64,000 nt of DNA from an uncultured Collinsella sp. (GCA_902494195.1 CABUSH010000001.1:62001-126000), one strand, 5' to 3'. Counted from the stretch's first letter, positions 25,684 to 34,674 are shown. Made by a program: numbers and translations. Notes: a model not told the origin generated them from the sequence alone.

Positions 25684-25746
25684 AGCGCCTCCTAGCTTTA
25701 CGTTCCTGCTAAGGTTATTGTCACCAAACAAAAAGGCGCTAAACAC

Positions 25747-25782
25747 AAAAGCCCGGACATGACAACAATGTCACGTCCGGAC
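25747..25782 (-). terminator. Terminator after the second deformylase-like gene
   Basis: On the minus strand GTCCGGACGTGACA pairs with TGTCATGTCCGGGC and is followed by TTTTG, about 30 bp after the stop at 25815. Confidence 0.8.
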
Positions 25783-25814
25783 CAAAAGAGACGAAGTGCG
25801 GTGCTTTGGTCCCC

Positions 25815-26234
25815 TTAGACCAACTTTCCTAGACAGTGGTCAATCATGTGTTGAATCATCTGCGCCTCGAAGCCCACAAAGTCCTGCTTGCGCTCGCGCA
25901 TCTTGCCGTCGACGATCACGTCATAAGCGACCTTGCACTTGATATAGCGCGTGGACTTGGTGACCTCCTCGTGCGTCAGGCAGCTCTCCTCCATCTTGCT
26001 GGCGCCCAGGCCAAACACCAGACGGGGGTTGTAGAGCACGTGGGGCTCGCCGGCATCGTCCAGGTAGACGCAAACCTTCTTGGTAACGCCAATCTGGTTA
26101 GCGGCCAAGCAGCCGGCATCGTCGAGCGACTTGATGGTATCGATCAGGTCCTGAGCAACCGACTCGTCCTCGACGGTCGCAACCTCGCAACGCTGGGACA
26201 GGATAGCCTCGTCGTGGCAAAGCTCTTTAATCAT
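25815..26234 (-). CDS. Peptide deformylase-like protein with altered catalytic motif
   Basis: 139 residues, homologous to the protein at 9844-10254. Motif 1 is CLAANQIG with Gln present, and motif 2 is MEESCLTHEE with the metal Cys. Motif 3 is HMIDH: both His ligands remain but the catalytic Glu of HExxH is Met. Loss of that Glu should abolish or change deformylase chemistry. The ATG at 26234 has GGAGG just upstream; another in-frame ATG at 26246 lies within that site. It is followed by its own terminator. Confidence 0.8.
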   Translation of the reverse strand: MIKELCHDEAILSQRCEVATVEDESVAQDLIDTIKSLDDAGCLAANQIGVTKKVCVYLDDAGEPHVLYNPRLVFGLGASKMEESCLTHEEVTKSTRYIKCKVAYDVIVDGKMRERKQDFVGFEAQMIQHMIDHCLGKLV

Positions 26235-26427
26235 ACGTTCCTCCATAGGGGTCGTTGTAACCGCTTAAGTATACGGTACCCACACATTTTCATGCGAAAA
26301 ATACCGTCCGTCTGCTACAAAGCGCCGAACATCAACATGCGAGGAACAACAGCGTCGTAAAGGGGCTATAGTGGGTGAGTTCGTGTCAATCGGCCTAAAC
26401 TCGGGGCCGAGCAAGGAAAGGGTATGC

Positions 26428-27738
26428 ATGGACGAACTATTTCACGTCAGCGAGCGCAAGTCCACAATCGGGACCGAACTCCGCGCTGGACTGACAACAT
26501 TCCTGGCGATGGCCTACATCATCGCCGTCAACCCCGCGGTGCTCTCGGGCGCTGGCATCGATGCGGGAGCGCTCGCCTGCGCCACCTGCCTGGGCGCCGG
26601 CATCATGACCATCTGCATGGGCATCTTCGCCAACCGCCCGCTCGCCTGCGCGTCGGGCTTAGGCGTCAACGCGATGATCGCTGGAATCACCACCACCGTC
26701 TGCGGCGGTGACTGGCACGTGGCCATGAGCGTCATCTTCCTCGAGGGTATCGTCATCTTGCTGCTCGTGCTTTGTGGCCTGCGCGAGGCCATCATGGACG
26801 CCATCCCGGTTGTCCTGCGTCACGCCATCTCGGTGGGTCTGGGCCTGTTCATCGCCATGATTGGCCTGTGCGATGCCGGCATTATCACCGCTGGCGCCGG
26901 TACACTCGTCGGTCTGGGCGACATCACCTCCCCCACCTTCATCGTCGGCATCATCTCCATCCTGGTGACAGTCGCCCTCGCCTGCCGCAACGTCCCCGGC
27001 TCGCTGCTCATCGGCATCGTCGTCGCCGTCATCGCCGGTATCCCCCTAGGTGTGACCCATGCTCCGACCGGTATCATCGCCCCGCTCGACTTCTCGAGCA
27101 TCGGTGGCCCCATCGCCGACGCCGGCGGCGTGCCCGCCATCGTCAAGGTCCTTACCGACCCCACGCTCCTCGTCATCTCGTTCTCGCTGCTCATGAGTGA
27201 CTTCTTCGACACCATGGGCACCGCGATGGCCGTGGCCAAGCAGGGCGAGTTCCTCACCGACGACGGCAACGTCGAGAATATCAAGGAGATCCTGATCGTC
27301 GACTCCGCCGCCGCCGCTGTGGGCGGTTTCATGGGCGTCTCCTCCATCACCACCTTCGTCGAGTCCACTTCCGGCGCCGCCGACGGTGGCCGCACGGGCC
27401 TCACCTCCGTCACCACCGGCGTGCTGTTCATTCTCGCCGCGTTCTTCTCCCCCATCGTCACCATCGTTTCCAGCGCCGCCACCTGCGGTGCTCTGGTCTA
27501 CGTCGGCTACCTCATGATGAGCGAGGCCTCCGAGATCGATTGGTCCGACGTGTCGCAGGGTTTCCCGGCGTTCATGATTGTCGCCGGCGTGCCCTTCACC
27601 TACTCCATCTCTGCCGGCATTGGTCTGGGCTTTATCGCCTACGTGATCGTCGCGCTCTTTAAGGGCGAGGCCTCCAAGATCAAGCCGCTCATGTGGATCG
27701 CAGCCCTTGCCTTCCTCGTCTACTTCTTCGTGGCGTAA
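26428..27738 (+). CDS. NCS2-family purine/nucleobase permease (AzgA-like)
   Basis: 436 residues with about 12 membrane segments. The start ERKSTIGTELRAGLTTFLAMAYI is typical of the AzgA/GhxP purine branch, as are SDFFDTMGT and ESTSGAADGGRTGLTSV. It imports adenine, guanine or hypoxanthine by proton symport; the exact base is not readable. The ATG at 26428 with AAGGAAAGG upstream is chosen over an in-frame start at 26371. No purine riboswitch was recognised in the leader. Confidence 0.93.
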   Translation: MDELFHVSERKSTIGTELRAGLTTFLAMAYIIAVNPAVLSGAGIDAGALACATCLGAGIMTICMGIFANRPLACASGLGVNAMIAGITTTVCGGDWHVAMSVIFLEGIVILLLVLCGLREAIMDAIPVVLRHAISVGLGLFIAMIGLCDAGIITAGAGTLVGLGDITSPTFIVGIISILVTVALACRNVPGSLLIGIVVAVIAGIPLGVTHAPTGIIAPLDFSSIGGPIADAGGVPAIVKVLTDPTLLVISFSLLMSDFFDTMGTAMAVAKQGEFLTDDGNVENIKEILIVDSAAAAVGGFMGVSSITTFVESTSGAADGGRTGLTSVTTGVLFILAAFFSPIVTIVSSAATCGALVYVGYLMMSEASEIDWSDVSQGFPAFMIVAGVPFTYSISAGIGLGFIAYVIVALFKGEASKIKPLMWIAALAFLVYFFVA

Positions 27739-27765
27739 CGGCATAGTCTGCCGAAGCAAAACAAC

Positions 27766-27806
27766 AAGGCGCGGAGTCGCATCGAACGGCTCCGCGCCTT
27801 TCTTTT
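27766..27806 (+). terminator. Terminator after the purine permease
   Basis: AAGGCGCGGAG (27766-27776) pairs with CTCCGCGCCTT (27790-27800), then TCTTTT. Confidence 0.85.
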
Positions 27807-27875
27807 AGCGTCTGCCCCCGTGCCAGCGTGCGACAATTGAGGCTGTCAATATCACAACACCGAGAGAAGCCTGCC

Positions 27876-28541
27876 TTGGAAGCGCATCATAAGCAGATAA
27901 CCGTTTATTCAGAGCGTGCGGAAGGTACGCCCGTCATCTACCTCCCCGTGGTTATGGGCGACGGTAGTGAAGTCTACGAGCGCTGCCGAGAGCTCGACTG
28001 CCCGCCGTTCACCCTTGTCGCCATCGGAGGACTCGATTGGAATCGCGAGCTGAGCCCCTGGGAATGTGAGGGAACTATACGAGATGCCGAGCCCTTTGGT
28101 GGACAGGCTGCTGGTTTTCTTGACGAGTTGTTGAAGCAGATAATCCCAGAGGCCGAATCATCGCTCCCGCAACCGCCCACCTGGCGCGGCGTTGTCGGCT
28201 ATTCGTTGGCGGGTCTTTTTGCACTGTGGGCACTTTGGCAAACAGATGTCTTTGAGCGCGCGGCGAGTGCATCGGGGTCGCTGTGGTTCCCCGGCTTTAT
28301 CGACTACGCGCGTGAGCGCACGATGACAGCCACGCCCGACGCCGCCTATCTGTCGCTCGGTAAAAAGGAAACCAAGACGCCCAACCGCATGATGCGGCAC
28401 GTACTCGACGACACGCGCGCGATGGAAGAGCTGTTTATAGAGCGTGACATTCCAACAACGCTGGAGCTCAACCCCGGCAATCACTTTGCCCAAACTGACC
28501 TGCGCATGGCGCGCGGCATCCACTGGATACTGACGCATTAA
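27876..28541 (+). CDS. Putative esterase (alpha/beta hydrolase, Fes/IroE-like)
   Basis: About 221 residues. The alpha/beta-hydrolase nucleophile elbow GYSLAG and a late LNPGNHF His match the putative-esterase family (esterase D, enterochelin esterase-like). There is no signal peptide, so it is cytosolic. The start is uncertain: TTG at 27876 with AGAAG upstream is preferred, and a GTG at 27828 would add 16 residues. It ends in a bidirectional terminator shared with uraA. Substrate unknown. Confidence 0.78.
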   Translation: MEAHHKQITVYSERAEGTPVIYLPVVMGDGSEVYERCRELDCPPFTLVAIGGLDWNRELSPWECEGTIRDAEPFGGQAAGFLDELLKQIIPEAESSLPQPPTWRGVVGYSLAGLFALWALWQTDVFERAASASGSLWFPGFIDYARERTMTATPDAAYLSLGKKETKTPNRMMRHVLDDTRAMEELFIERDIPTTLELNPGNHFAQTDLRMARGIHWILTH

Positions 28542-28581
28542 AAATGGCGTCCACGCGTACATACGCATGGACGCCATTTTT
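28540..28581. terminator. Bidirectional terminator between esterase and uraA
   Basis: AAAAATGGCGTCCA and its perfect complement TGGACGCCATTTTT form a strong stem between converging genes; U tracts exist on both strands. Confidence 0.88.
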
Positions 28582-28601
28582 AATTTGGCTGAACGCAGCT
28601 G

Positions 28602-29936
28602 CTATTCAGCAGTCTCCTCAAGCTCGGAAGTATCGAACTCAAAGTCATTACCGGGCAGGATGGCGTTGAGCACAATGCCCACCAGCGAGCCCACGGCAAG
28701 GCCCGAAAGCGAAATCGTCACGCCGCCCAGCTCCAGCGCGATGGCACCGGCGGTACTGTAGGCAATGCCGAGCGAAAGCACGAGCACCAGAGCCGCCACC
28801 AGCACGTTGCGGTTGTTCTGGAAATCAACCTGATTCTCGATGAGGTTACGCACGCCAACGGCGCTGATCATGCCGTAGAGCACGAGTGACACACCGCCGA
28901 TAACGCACGCCGGCATAGCAGCGATCGCAGCAGCAAACTTGGGGCAGAACGAAAGCACGATGGCACAGCAGGCGGCAATGCGAATCACGCGCGGGTCGAA
29001 CACACGCGTAAGCGCAAGCACGCCGGTGTTCTCGCCATACGTGGTGTTGGCCGGAGCGCCAAAGAGCGACGCCAAGATGGTCGCCAGGCCATCGCCGAGC
29101 AGGGTACGGTGCAGACCGGGATCGGCAATGTAATTGCGTTCGCAGGTAGAGCCAATGGCGGAGATATCGCCAATGTGCTCAATCATGGTCGCAAAGGCCA
29201 GCGGCATGATGGTGATGATGGCCGTCGTGGCAAGACCGCTATCGAGCTGCGGGCCAAAGAGCGCAAACACGGTGTTGTCCCACACGATGGGCAGACCGAC
29301 CCACGGAGCGGCGGCAACGCCCGAAAAATCGACCTCACTCAACGCAGCCGCAACGGCATAGCTCACCACAACGCCCAGCAAAATCGGCACGATCTTGACC
29401 ATGCCGCGGCCCCAAATATTGCAGATGATGATGACGGCCACAGCGACAGCGGCGACAAGCCAGTTGGTCTGGCAGTTGGCGATGGCAGAGCTCGCTAGGA
29501 TCAGGCCGATGGAAATGACGATGGGGCCGGTCACCACCGGCGGGAAGAAACGCATAACGCGCTTGGCGCCAAAGGCGCGGAACAGGGCCGCGAGCACCGG
29601 ATAGAGCAGGCCGGCACAAGCTACGCCCAGGCAGGCGTAGGGCAAAAGCTCGGTCTCGCCGTTGGGCGCGATTGCGGCATAACCGGCAATAAAGGCAAAC
29701 GATGAGCCCAAAAATGCCGGCACCTTACCGCGCGATAGAAAATGAAACAGCAGCGTGCCGATGCCGGCGAACAGAAGCGTCGCTGAAACGGAAAGGCCGG
29801 TGAGCACGGGCACGAGCACCGTGGCTCCGAACATCGCAAACATGTGTTGCAAACCCAACACAAACATGCGCGGGCGGCCGAGCGATGACGCATCGTAGAT
29901 GGCATTGGTGACGGCGGGCGTCGAGGATTGGGACAT
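28602..29936 (-). CDS. uraA: Uracil permease (NCS2 family)
   Basis: 444 residues, about 14 membrane segments. The order of motifs matches UraA/PyrP: GLQHMFAMFGATVLVPVLTG, then a central MIEHIGDISAIG and APANTTYGENTGVLALT. It imports uracil with a proton. The ATG at 29936 follows GAAAGGA. It converges with the esterase gene. Two nucleobase permeases within 4 kb suggest a base-salvage habit. Confidence 0.94.
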   Translation of the reverse strand: MSQSSTPAVTNAIYDASSLGRPRMFVLGLQHMFAMFGATVLVPVLTGLSVSATLLFAGIGTLLFHFLSRGKVPAFLGSSFAFIAGYAAIAPNGETELLPYACLGVACAGLLYPVLAALFRAFGAKRVMRFFPPVVTGPIVISIGLILASSAIANCQTNWLVAAVAVAVIIICNIWGRGMVKIVPILLGVVVSYAVAAALSEVDFSGVAAAPWVGLPIVWDNTVFALFGPQLDSGLATTAIITIMPLAFATMIEHIGDISAIGSTCERNYIADPGLHRTLLGDGLATILASLFGAPANTTYGENTGVLALTRVFDPRVIRIAACCAIVLSFCPKFAAAIAAMPACVIGGVSLVLYGMISAVGVRNLIENQVDFQNNRNVLVAALVLVLSLGIAYSTAGAIALELGGVTISLSGLAVGSLVGIVLNAILPGNDFEFDTSELEETAE

Positions 29937-30059
29937 GGAAGTCCTTTCATGATGGAAGGGCGATCAGGCATATCGGATAACCTGCCCGAACGATACGATC
30001 CGAACCATTGTACGTGATACGCCATGTCTCGCACGCACCGTCACCTGCGAACGGTAGCG

Positions 30060-31193
30060 TTACTTCCAAACGCGCTCGGCAATGCGCTTGACCAGCGCGA
30101 TCTTTGCCCACTGTTCGTCCTCGGTCAGTTTGTTGCCAATCTCGCAGCTGGCAAAGCCGCACTGGGGCGACAGGTACAGGTTCTCGAGCGGCACATACTT
30201 TGCGGCCTCGTGGATACGTTCGACGATAACGTCCTCGTCCTCAAGCTCAGCCGCCTTTGTAGTAATCAGTCCCAGCACCACCTTCTTGCCGGGGGCAACG
30301 TACTTGAGCGGCTCAAAACCACCGGCGCGGGGCGTGTCGAACTCCAGATAGAACGCATCGACGTTCTCATGTGCGAACAGGTACGGCGCGATGGGGTCGT
30401 AGCCGCCCTCAAAAGCATAGGTGGAGTGATAGTTGCCGCGGCACACGTGCGTGTTGATAACCAGATCGTCGGGCTTGTCCGCGATTGCGTCATTGTTGAG
30501 CGCCACACCTAGCTCGGACACCTTTTGCAGGTCAACCGGACTCATGCCGGTCTTGGACACAAAGTCGGTATCGCAATAGATGCCCCAGGTGCAGTCATCA
30601 AATTGGATGTTGCGGCAGCCCGCGGCATACAGGTCGGCAATCACGGTGCGGTATGCTGCGGCAATGGCATCGGCGAGCTCTTCGTCGGTCTTATAGACGG
30701 CGCGCAGGCTCTCCTGCTGGCCATCACAGCGGTCGAGCGTGACTTCAGAGAACGTCTGGATCGGCGCCGGAATGGTTTGCCGTGCGACCTGGCCCTCCCC
30801 CTCGAGTGACTTGACAAATTTGAAGTGCTCGACGAACGGATGGTTCTCGCCGCTAATGGGGCCGGTTACCACGGCGGTGTCGGCGGTAGTCTCCTCATCG
30901 TGAAACATGTAGCCCGTACGCGAGGCGCGGCGCTCAATGCCGTTGAGTCCCCACATAAAATCGAGGTGCCAGTAGCTGCGGCGGAACTCGCCATCGGTGA
31001 TCACCTGCAGGCCGGCGGCCTTCTGCTTGGCCACCAAATCGCGAATGGCATCGTCCTCGACGGCCTTAAGGCCGGAAGCGTCGAGTTTACCCGCGACATA
31101 GGCGGCACGGGCATCCTTTACAGCCTGCGGACGAAGAAAACTGCCGACGATATCGGCACGAAACGGCGCGTTCGGTTGAATCGAAGTGCTCAT
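30060..31193 (-). CDS. Cobalamin-independent methionine synthase-like protein (MetE C-terminal family)
   Basis: 377 residues, corresponding to the C-terminal half of MetE, like B. subtilis YxjG/YxjH. Features are the IVGSFLRP start, ITDGEFRR, QFDDCTWG, VINTHVCRGNY (zinc His and Cys) and LYLSPQCGFAS (second Cys). It likely transfers a methyl group to homocysteine or a related thiol; the methyl donor is uncertain because the N-terminal folate domain is absent. AGGGAG precedes the ATG at 31193. The LysR gene lies just upstream, with a palindrome between. Confidence 0.9.
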   Translation of the reverse strand: MSTSIQPNAPFRADIVGSFLRPQAVKDARAAYVAGKLDASGLKAVEDDAIRDLVAKQKAAGLQVITDGEFRRSYWHLDFMWGLNGIERRASRTGYMFHDEETTADTAVVTGPISGENHPFVEHFKFVKSLEGEGQVARQTIPAPIQTFSEVTLDRCDGQQESLRAVYKTDEELADAIAAAYRTVIADLYAAGCRNIQFDDCTWGIYCDTDFVSKTGMSPVDLQKVSELGVALNNDAIADKPDDLVINTHVCRGNYHSTYAFEGGYDPIAPYLFAHENVDAFYLEFDTPRAGGFEPLKYVAPGKKVVLGLITTKAAELEDEDVIVERIHEAAKYVPLENLYLSPQCGFASCEIGNKLTEDEQWAKIALVKRIAERVWK

Positions 31194-31279
31194 AGATATC
31201 TCCCTTTGCATTGGTTGCTTTACTGGGACAGAGTATGAGCGCTTATATGGTCATCGTAAAATATACGTTTATAACAGTT

Positions 31280-31302
31280 TGATATAGATGCTTCCTATAT
31301 CA
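31280..31302. promoter_or_regulatory. Palindrome upstream of metE-like gene, candidate LysR site
   Basis: TGATATAG-N7-CTATATCA is a perfect 8-bp inverted repeat with the T-N11-A form of LysR boxes. It lies between the LysR gene and the methionine synthase-like gene. Confidence 0.6.
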
Positions 31303-31348
31303 GTCTGGACTGTCATAAAGAGACTTGAACCGTGCGGAGCACAGCAGC

Positions 31349-32245
31349 CTAGATATGCTGACGAATCGCGTCGATATAGGCCCGACCGTAGCGCGTGAGC
31401 GTCGTGTTCTTGCGCGTGATGATGCCAATCTCCATGTACTCGTCCACGTCGAGCGGAATCGAGATAATGCCGGGGCCGTTGAGCTCGTGGCTGATCACGC
31501 CCGAGCATACCGTGTAGCCGTTGAGGCCCATGGCCAAATTGAACAACGTCGCACGGTCGCGCACGCGGATATTTTTGCGACGCTCGAACGTCGAGGTCAG
31601 CTCCTCGGAATAGTAAAACGAGTTGTAGCTGCCCTGCTCGTAGGACAGGAACGGGTAGTCTTCCAGATCCTCGAGCGTCACGCTGGAGCGGCCCGCCAGC
31701 GGATGGTCGGCGCAGACGAAGACATGCGGCGTGGCGCAGAAGAGCCCTTCGAACACGAGCTCGTTGGCGGCAAGCATGCGCTCGATGACCTCGCGATTGT
31801 GCTCCGACAGATACAGGATGCCGAGTTCGCTTTTCATATGCGCGACATCCTCGATAATTTCGTGGGTCTGCTCCTCGCGCAGGGTAAAGTCGTAGCGCGC
31901 GGCATCGAACTCGCGGATCACATCGACAAACGCATTAACGGCAAAGGAATAATGCTGGCAGCTCACACTAAAGTGCGGCACCTGCTCGGACGTGCCTTTG
32001 TACTTGCCCTCGAGCAGGTCGGCCTGGTCGAGCACCTGGCGCGCGTAGCCCAAGAAGGTCTCGCCTTCCTCGGACACAATGACGCCCTTGTTGGTGCGCT
32101 CAAAGATATGCACACCCATCTCGTTTTCGAGATCGCGAATCGACGCGGTAATCGAGGGCTGCGACACAAAGAGCCGGCGCGAGGCCTCGGTGATGCTACC
32201 GCATTCGGCAACCTTAACAACATATCTGAGCTGCTGGAGCTTCAT
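31349..32245 (-). CDS. LysR-family regulator (CysB/MetR-like position)
   Basis: 298 residues. The N-terminus MKLQQLRYVVKVAECGSITE with RRLFVSQPSITASIRDLE is a typical LysR helix-turn-helix, followed by an effector domain with ADHPLAGRSSVTLEDLEDYPF. It lies between the HAD gene (11 bp upstream) and the MetE-like gene, all on the minus strand. The palindrome downstream of it suggests that it controls the MetE-like gene. Confidence 0.92.
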   Translation of the reverse strand: MKLQQLRYVVKVAECGSITEASRRLFVSQPSITASIRDLENEMGVHIFERTNKGVIVSEEGETFLGYARQVLDQADLLEGKYKGTSEQVPHFSVSCQHYSFAVNAFVDVIREFDAARYDFTLREEQTHEIIEDVAHMKSELGILYLSEHNREVIERMLAANELVFEGLFCATPHVFVCADHPLAGRSSVTLEDLEDYPFLSYEQGSYNSFYYSEELTSTFERRKNIRVRDRATLFNLAMGLNGYTVCSGVISHELNGPGIISIPLDVDEYMEIGIITRKNTTLTRYGRAYIDAIRQHI

Positions 32246-32255
32246 AGCCTTCTCC

Positions 32256-33164
32256 CTAGACGTTCGTGACGCCAAAACCTGCCGCGTCCATTTGACGCAT
32301 AAACGACGGCATCTCCCCCGTCGCGGCGCAGGCGGCAATCTGATGCAGAGCCCCGGCAACCGCATCATCTGCCGCAGCGCCAATATGCCAGCGTGCGGCA
32401 GCCGTGACGGCCTCGTTGGCATTGGCGACTGCAACGGAGTTAGGAACGGCATCGATCATGGGCAAATCGTTATCGGAATCGCCGAATACGGCCACCTCGT
32501 CGGGCGTCAGGCCCAAAGCGCGCGCCAGCTCCAGTGCAGCGCAGCCCTTGTCCCAACCAGCCGGAAGGATGTCGAACAGGCGCACTCGGTTGTTGGGAAA
32601 CACAAGCGAGAGTTCCGGCACCTCAGCGGCAACGCGCTCACGTAGCTCCGCGAGCTCCTCACGCGAACGGGCACTCCAGATATTCGCCTTAAACACCGAC
32701 GCGTCATCGACGACGGGACGACATGGGGCCTCTTCGCCTTTGAGCCACGCGTTGCCGCCCGACTCCATGGCGCGACGAACGCGCTCGGGGTCACTCGTCA
32801 CACAATGGGCATCGTTGCCCCAAAAGTCATCGCCCAGGCTGTAGACTTTTAGAAATGTATCGTCGGTCTCTTGCTCCAGATAGTCGGCCAAACGCATCAG
32901 AGCATCGTTGTCGATTGCGCGCGAGGCGACTACTTCGCCGTCAACAAACATCACCTGGCCGTTACAGAACGCACCGGTCGAATAACACCCGGAACGGTTT
33001 TTGAACATCCAGCCCATCGCGGACGGCTGACGACCCGAAACCGGCCCAAAGTGCAAACCCGCCGCCTGCATGGCATGAATACCCTCAATGGCGTAGTCGC
33101 TGGCGCCGTCATGCCCGGCTGGAATCAGTGTATCGTCCATATCGGTCAGCACAAGTTTGATCAT
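32256..33164 (-). CDS. HAD-superfamily hydrolase, Cof-type
   Basis: 302 residues. Motif I DMDDTLIPAG, motif II around VSGRQ, and motif IV GDSDNDLPMI with the upstream Lys (WDKGCAALE) place it in the Cof/IIB sugar-phosphatase group. It dephosphorylates sugar phosphates, flavin or thiamine-pathway intermediates; the substrate is not readable. The next gene starts 11 bp downstream, so it shares a transcript with the LysR gene. Confidence 0.92.
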   Translation of the reverse strand: MIKLVLTDMDDTLIPAGHDGASDYAIEGIHAMQAAGLHFGPVSGRQPSAMGWMFKNRSGCYSTGAFCNGQVMFVDGEVVASRAIDNDALMRLADYLEQETDDTFLKVYSLGDDFWGNDAHCVTSDPERVRRAMESGGNAWLKGEEAPCRPVVDDASVFKANIWSARSREELAELRERVAAEVPELSLVFPNNRVRLFDILPAGWDKGCAALELARALGLTPDEVAVFGDSDNDLPMIDAVPNSVAVANANEAVTAAARWHIGAAADDAVAGALHQIAACAATGEMPSFMRQMDAAGFGVTNV

Positions 33165-33204
33165 AGAGTCCCCTCGGTCATTCTTAATCCCATCTATTGT
33201 ACCG

Positions 33205-33306
33205 ACCTGCCAAAAAGGGACAGGTTTATTTCGGCAGGTTTCATCTGGGAAAACGCAAAGTCCCAGTTGTTACCTGCCAAAATAAACCTGTCCCTTTTTG
33301 GCAGGT
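33205..33306. repeat. 102-bp nested palindrome made of two family B copies
   Basis: The outer 27-bp arms (33205-33231 and 33280-33306) are perfect complements beginning ACCTGCCAAAAAGGGACAGG. Inner arms GGCAGGT/ACCTGCC and CTGGGA/TCCCAG continue the pairing. It lies directly upstream of the TPP riboswitch. Core strings are shared with the repeats at 6926-6982 and 57841-57892. Confidence 0.85.
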
Positions 33307-33327
33307 GCGCTAGTATAGGGAACAACA

Positions 33328-33427
33328 GATTCGATGCGGGAGTGCCGGCGGTGCAAACCACAAGGCTGAGAGGGCATGGGGCCCAATCCTTTGAACCTGT
33401 CAGTTAATGCTGGCGTAGGGAGCATGC
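33328..33427 (+). ncRNA. TPP riboswitch (THI element)
   Basis: The conserved core is complete: GCGGGAGTGC at the 5' stem, AAGGCTGAGAGGGC (the CUGAGA pyrimidine-sensor part), CCTTTGAACCTG, and AATGCTGGCGTAGGGA at the 3' side. It binds thiamine pyrophosphate and lowers expression of the downstream thiM, thiamine-binding protein and thiE genes. An intrinsic terminator follows immediately. Confidence 0.95.
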
Positions 33428-33437
33428 CGCCTTTACA

Positions 33438-33468
33438 GGGGCGCTGTCTATGCACAGCGCCCCTTTTC
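33438..33468 (+). terminator. Riboswitch expression-platform terminator
   Basis: GGGGCGCTGT (33438-33447) pairs with ACAGCGCCCC (33454-33463), then TTTTC. Its position right after the TPP aptamer implies control by transcription termination. Confidence 0.88.
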
Positions 33469-33489
33469 TATGCCAAGGAGGCATGTGCA

Positions 33490-34329
33490 GTGATTGATTC
33501 GGAACAGCTTAAGCAACATATGGTCAAGGCCGTGGAGGAGATTCGCACCACCAATCCGATGGCCGGCTCCATCACCAACACGGTGACGATCGACTTTGTC
33601 GCCAACGCGCAGCTCGCTGTGGGTGGATCGGCCGCCATGGTCTATCTTCCCGACGAGGGCGAGGCGCTCGTTGCCGGCGGCGGCGCCATCTATCTCAATA
33701 TGGGCACGCTCTTCCCCATCTACGAGCAGACGATTCCCCGCGCGGCCAAGGCGGCACACGACGCCGGCAAGCCCTGGGTGCTCGATCCGGTGGGTCTGGG
33801 CATCGGCAGTCTGCGCACCCAGTTGGTAAACGAGCTTAAGCAGTACAAGCCCGCCATCGTGCGCGGCAACGCCTCCGAGATCATCGCGCTCGCCGGCCTG
33901 TGGGGTCTTGAGGGCGAGGCGGCCGATCTGAGCCGCGTGCGCGGTGTCGATACCACCGACACGGTCGACGCCGCCCGCGATGCCGCCGTGGCGCTCGCCC
34001 GCTACACCGGCGGCGCCGTTGTGGTCTCGGGCGAAGTCGACCTGATCACCGACGGCATGACCGTGGCCAAGTCCCACGGCGGCAGCCCGCTCATGTCCAA
34101 GATCACCGGTTGCGGCTGCTCGCAAGGCGGCGTGCTGGCTGTGTACGCCTGCGCTGCCGACCCGTTTACGGCCGCCGTCTGCGGCACCGCCGTCTACAAC
34201 GTTGCCGGCTCGCGTGCCGCCGCTGTCGCCGACGTCCCGGCAAGCTTTAAGGTCGCCTTTATCGACGAGCTCTACCGCGCAACCGCCCAGGACATCGCCA
34301 ACAACCAGCTCGACCTCGAGGAGGCATAG
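33490..34329 (+). CDS. thiM: Hydroxyethylthiazole kinase
   Basis: 279 residues. It phosphorylates 4-methyl-5-(2-hydroxyethyl)thiazole for thiamine salvage. Features are NPMAGSITNTVTIDFVANAQLA near the N-terminus, WVLDPVGLG and RGNASEI, and the C-terminal KITGCGCSQGG loop with the conserved Cys. The GTG at 33490 follows AAGGAGG. It is the first gene of the TPP-controlled operon. Confidence 0.95.
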   Translation: MIDSEQLKQHMVKAVEEIRTTNPMAGSITNTVTIDFVANAQLAVGGSAAMVYLPDEGEALVAGGGAIYLNMGTLFPIYEQTIPRAAKAAHDAGKPWVLDPVGLGIGSLRTQLVNELKQYKPAIVRGNASEIIALAGLWGLEGEAADLSRVRGVDTTDTVDAARDAAVALARYTGGAVVVSGEVDLITDGMTVAKSHGGSPLMSKITGCGCSQGGVLAVYACAADPFTAAVCGTAVYNVAGSRAAAVADVPASFKVAFIDELYRATAQDIANNQLDLEEA

Positions 34330-34332
34330 GCC

Positions 34333-34674
34333 ATGTCCGAGCCCGCAACCAATGCCGGCATGAATACGCTCGTCGCCGTGGCCATCGCCCCGTGCGGCAC
34401 CGGCGATGAGCTGTCCGCCGAGGTCGCCGAGGTCGTGCGCGTCATTCGCGAGAGCGGCCTTCCCAACCGCACCACCTCGATGTTCACCGAGATCGAGGGC
34501 GACTGGGACGAGGTCATGCAGGTCGTGCGCGACGCAACCTTTGTGTTGGCGAGCAAGGGCATCCGCACCGAAGTCGTGCTCAAAGCCGATATTCGACCCG
34601 GATTTACCGACACCATGACCGGCAAGCTCGAGCGCATGGAAGCTCAGATCAAAAAGCAGGAGGAAACACGATGA
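34333..34674 (+). CDS. Thiamine-binding protein (MTH1187/YkoF family)
   Basis: 113 residues, one ferredoxin-like MTH1187/UPF0045 domain (VAVAIAPCGTGDELSAEVAEVV, then GDWDEVMQVV). Members of this family bind thiamine or its precursors in the cytosol. It sits three bases after thiM and its TGA overlaps the thiE ATG by four bases, implying translational coupling. Its exact role in thiazole/pyrimidine salvage is inference. Confidence 0.85.
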   Translation: MSEPATNAGMNTLVAVAIAPCGTGDELSAEVAEVVRVIRESGLPNRTTSMFTEIEGDWDEVMQVVRDATFVLASKGIRTEVVLKADIRPGFTDTMTGKLERMEAQIKKQEETR

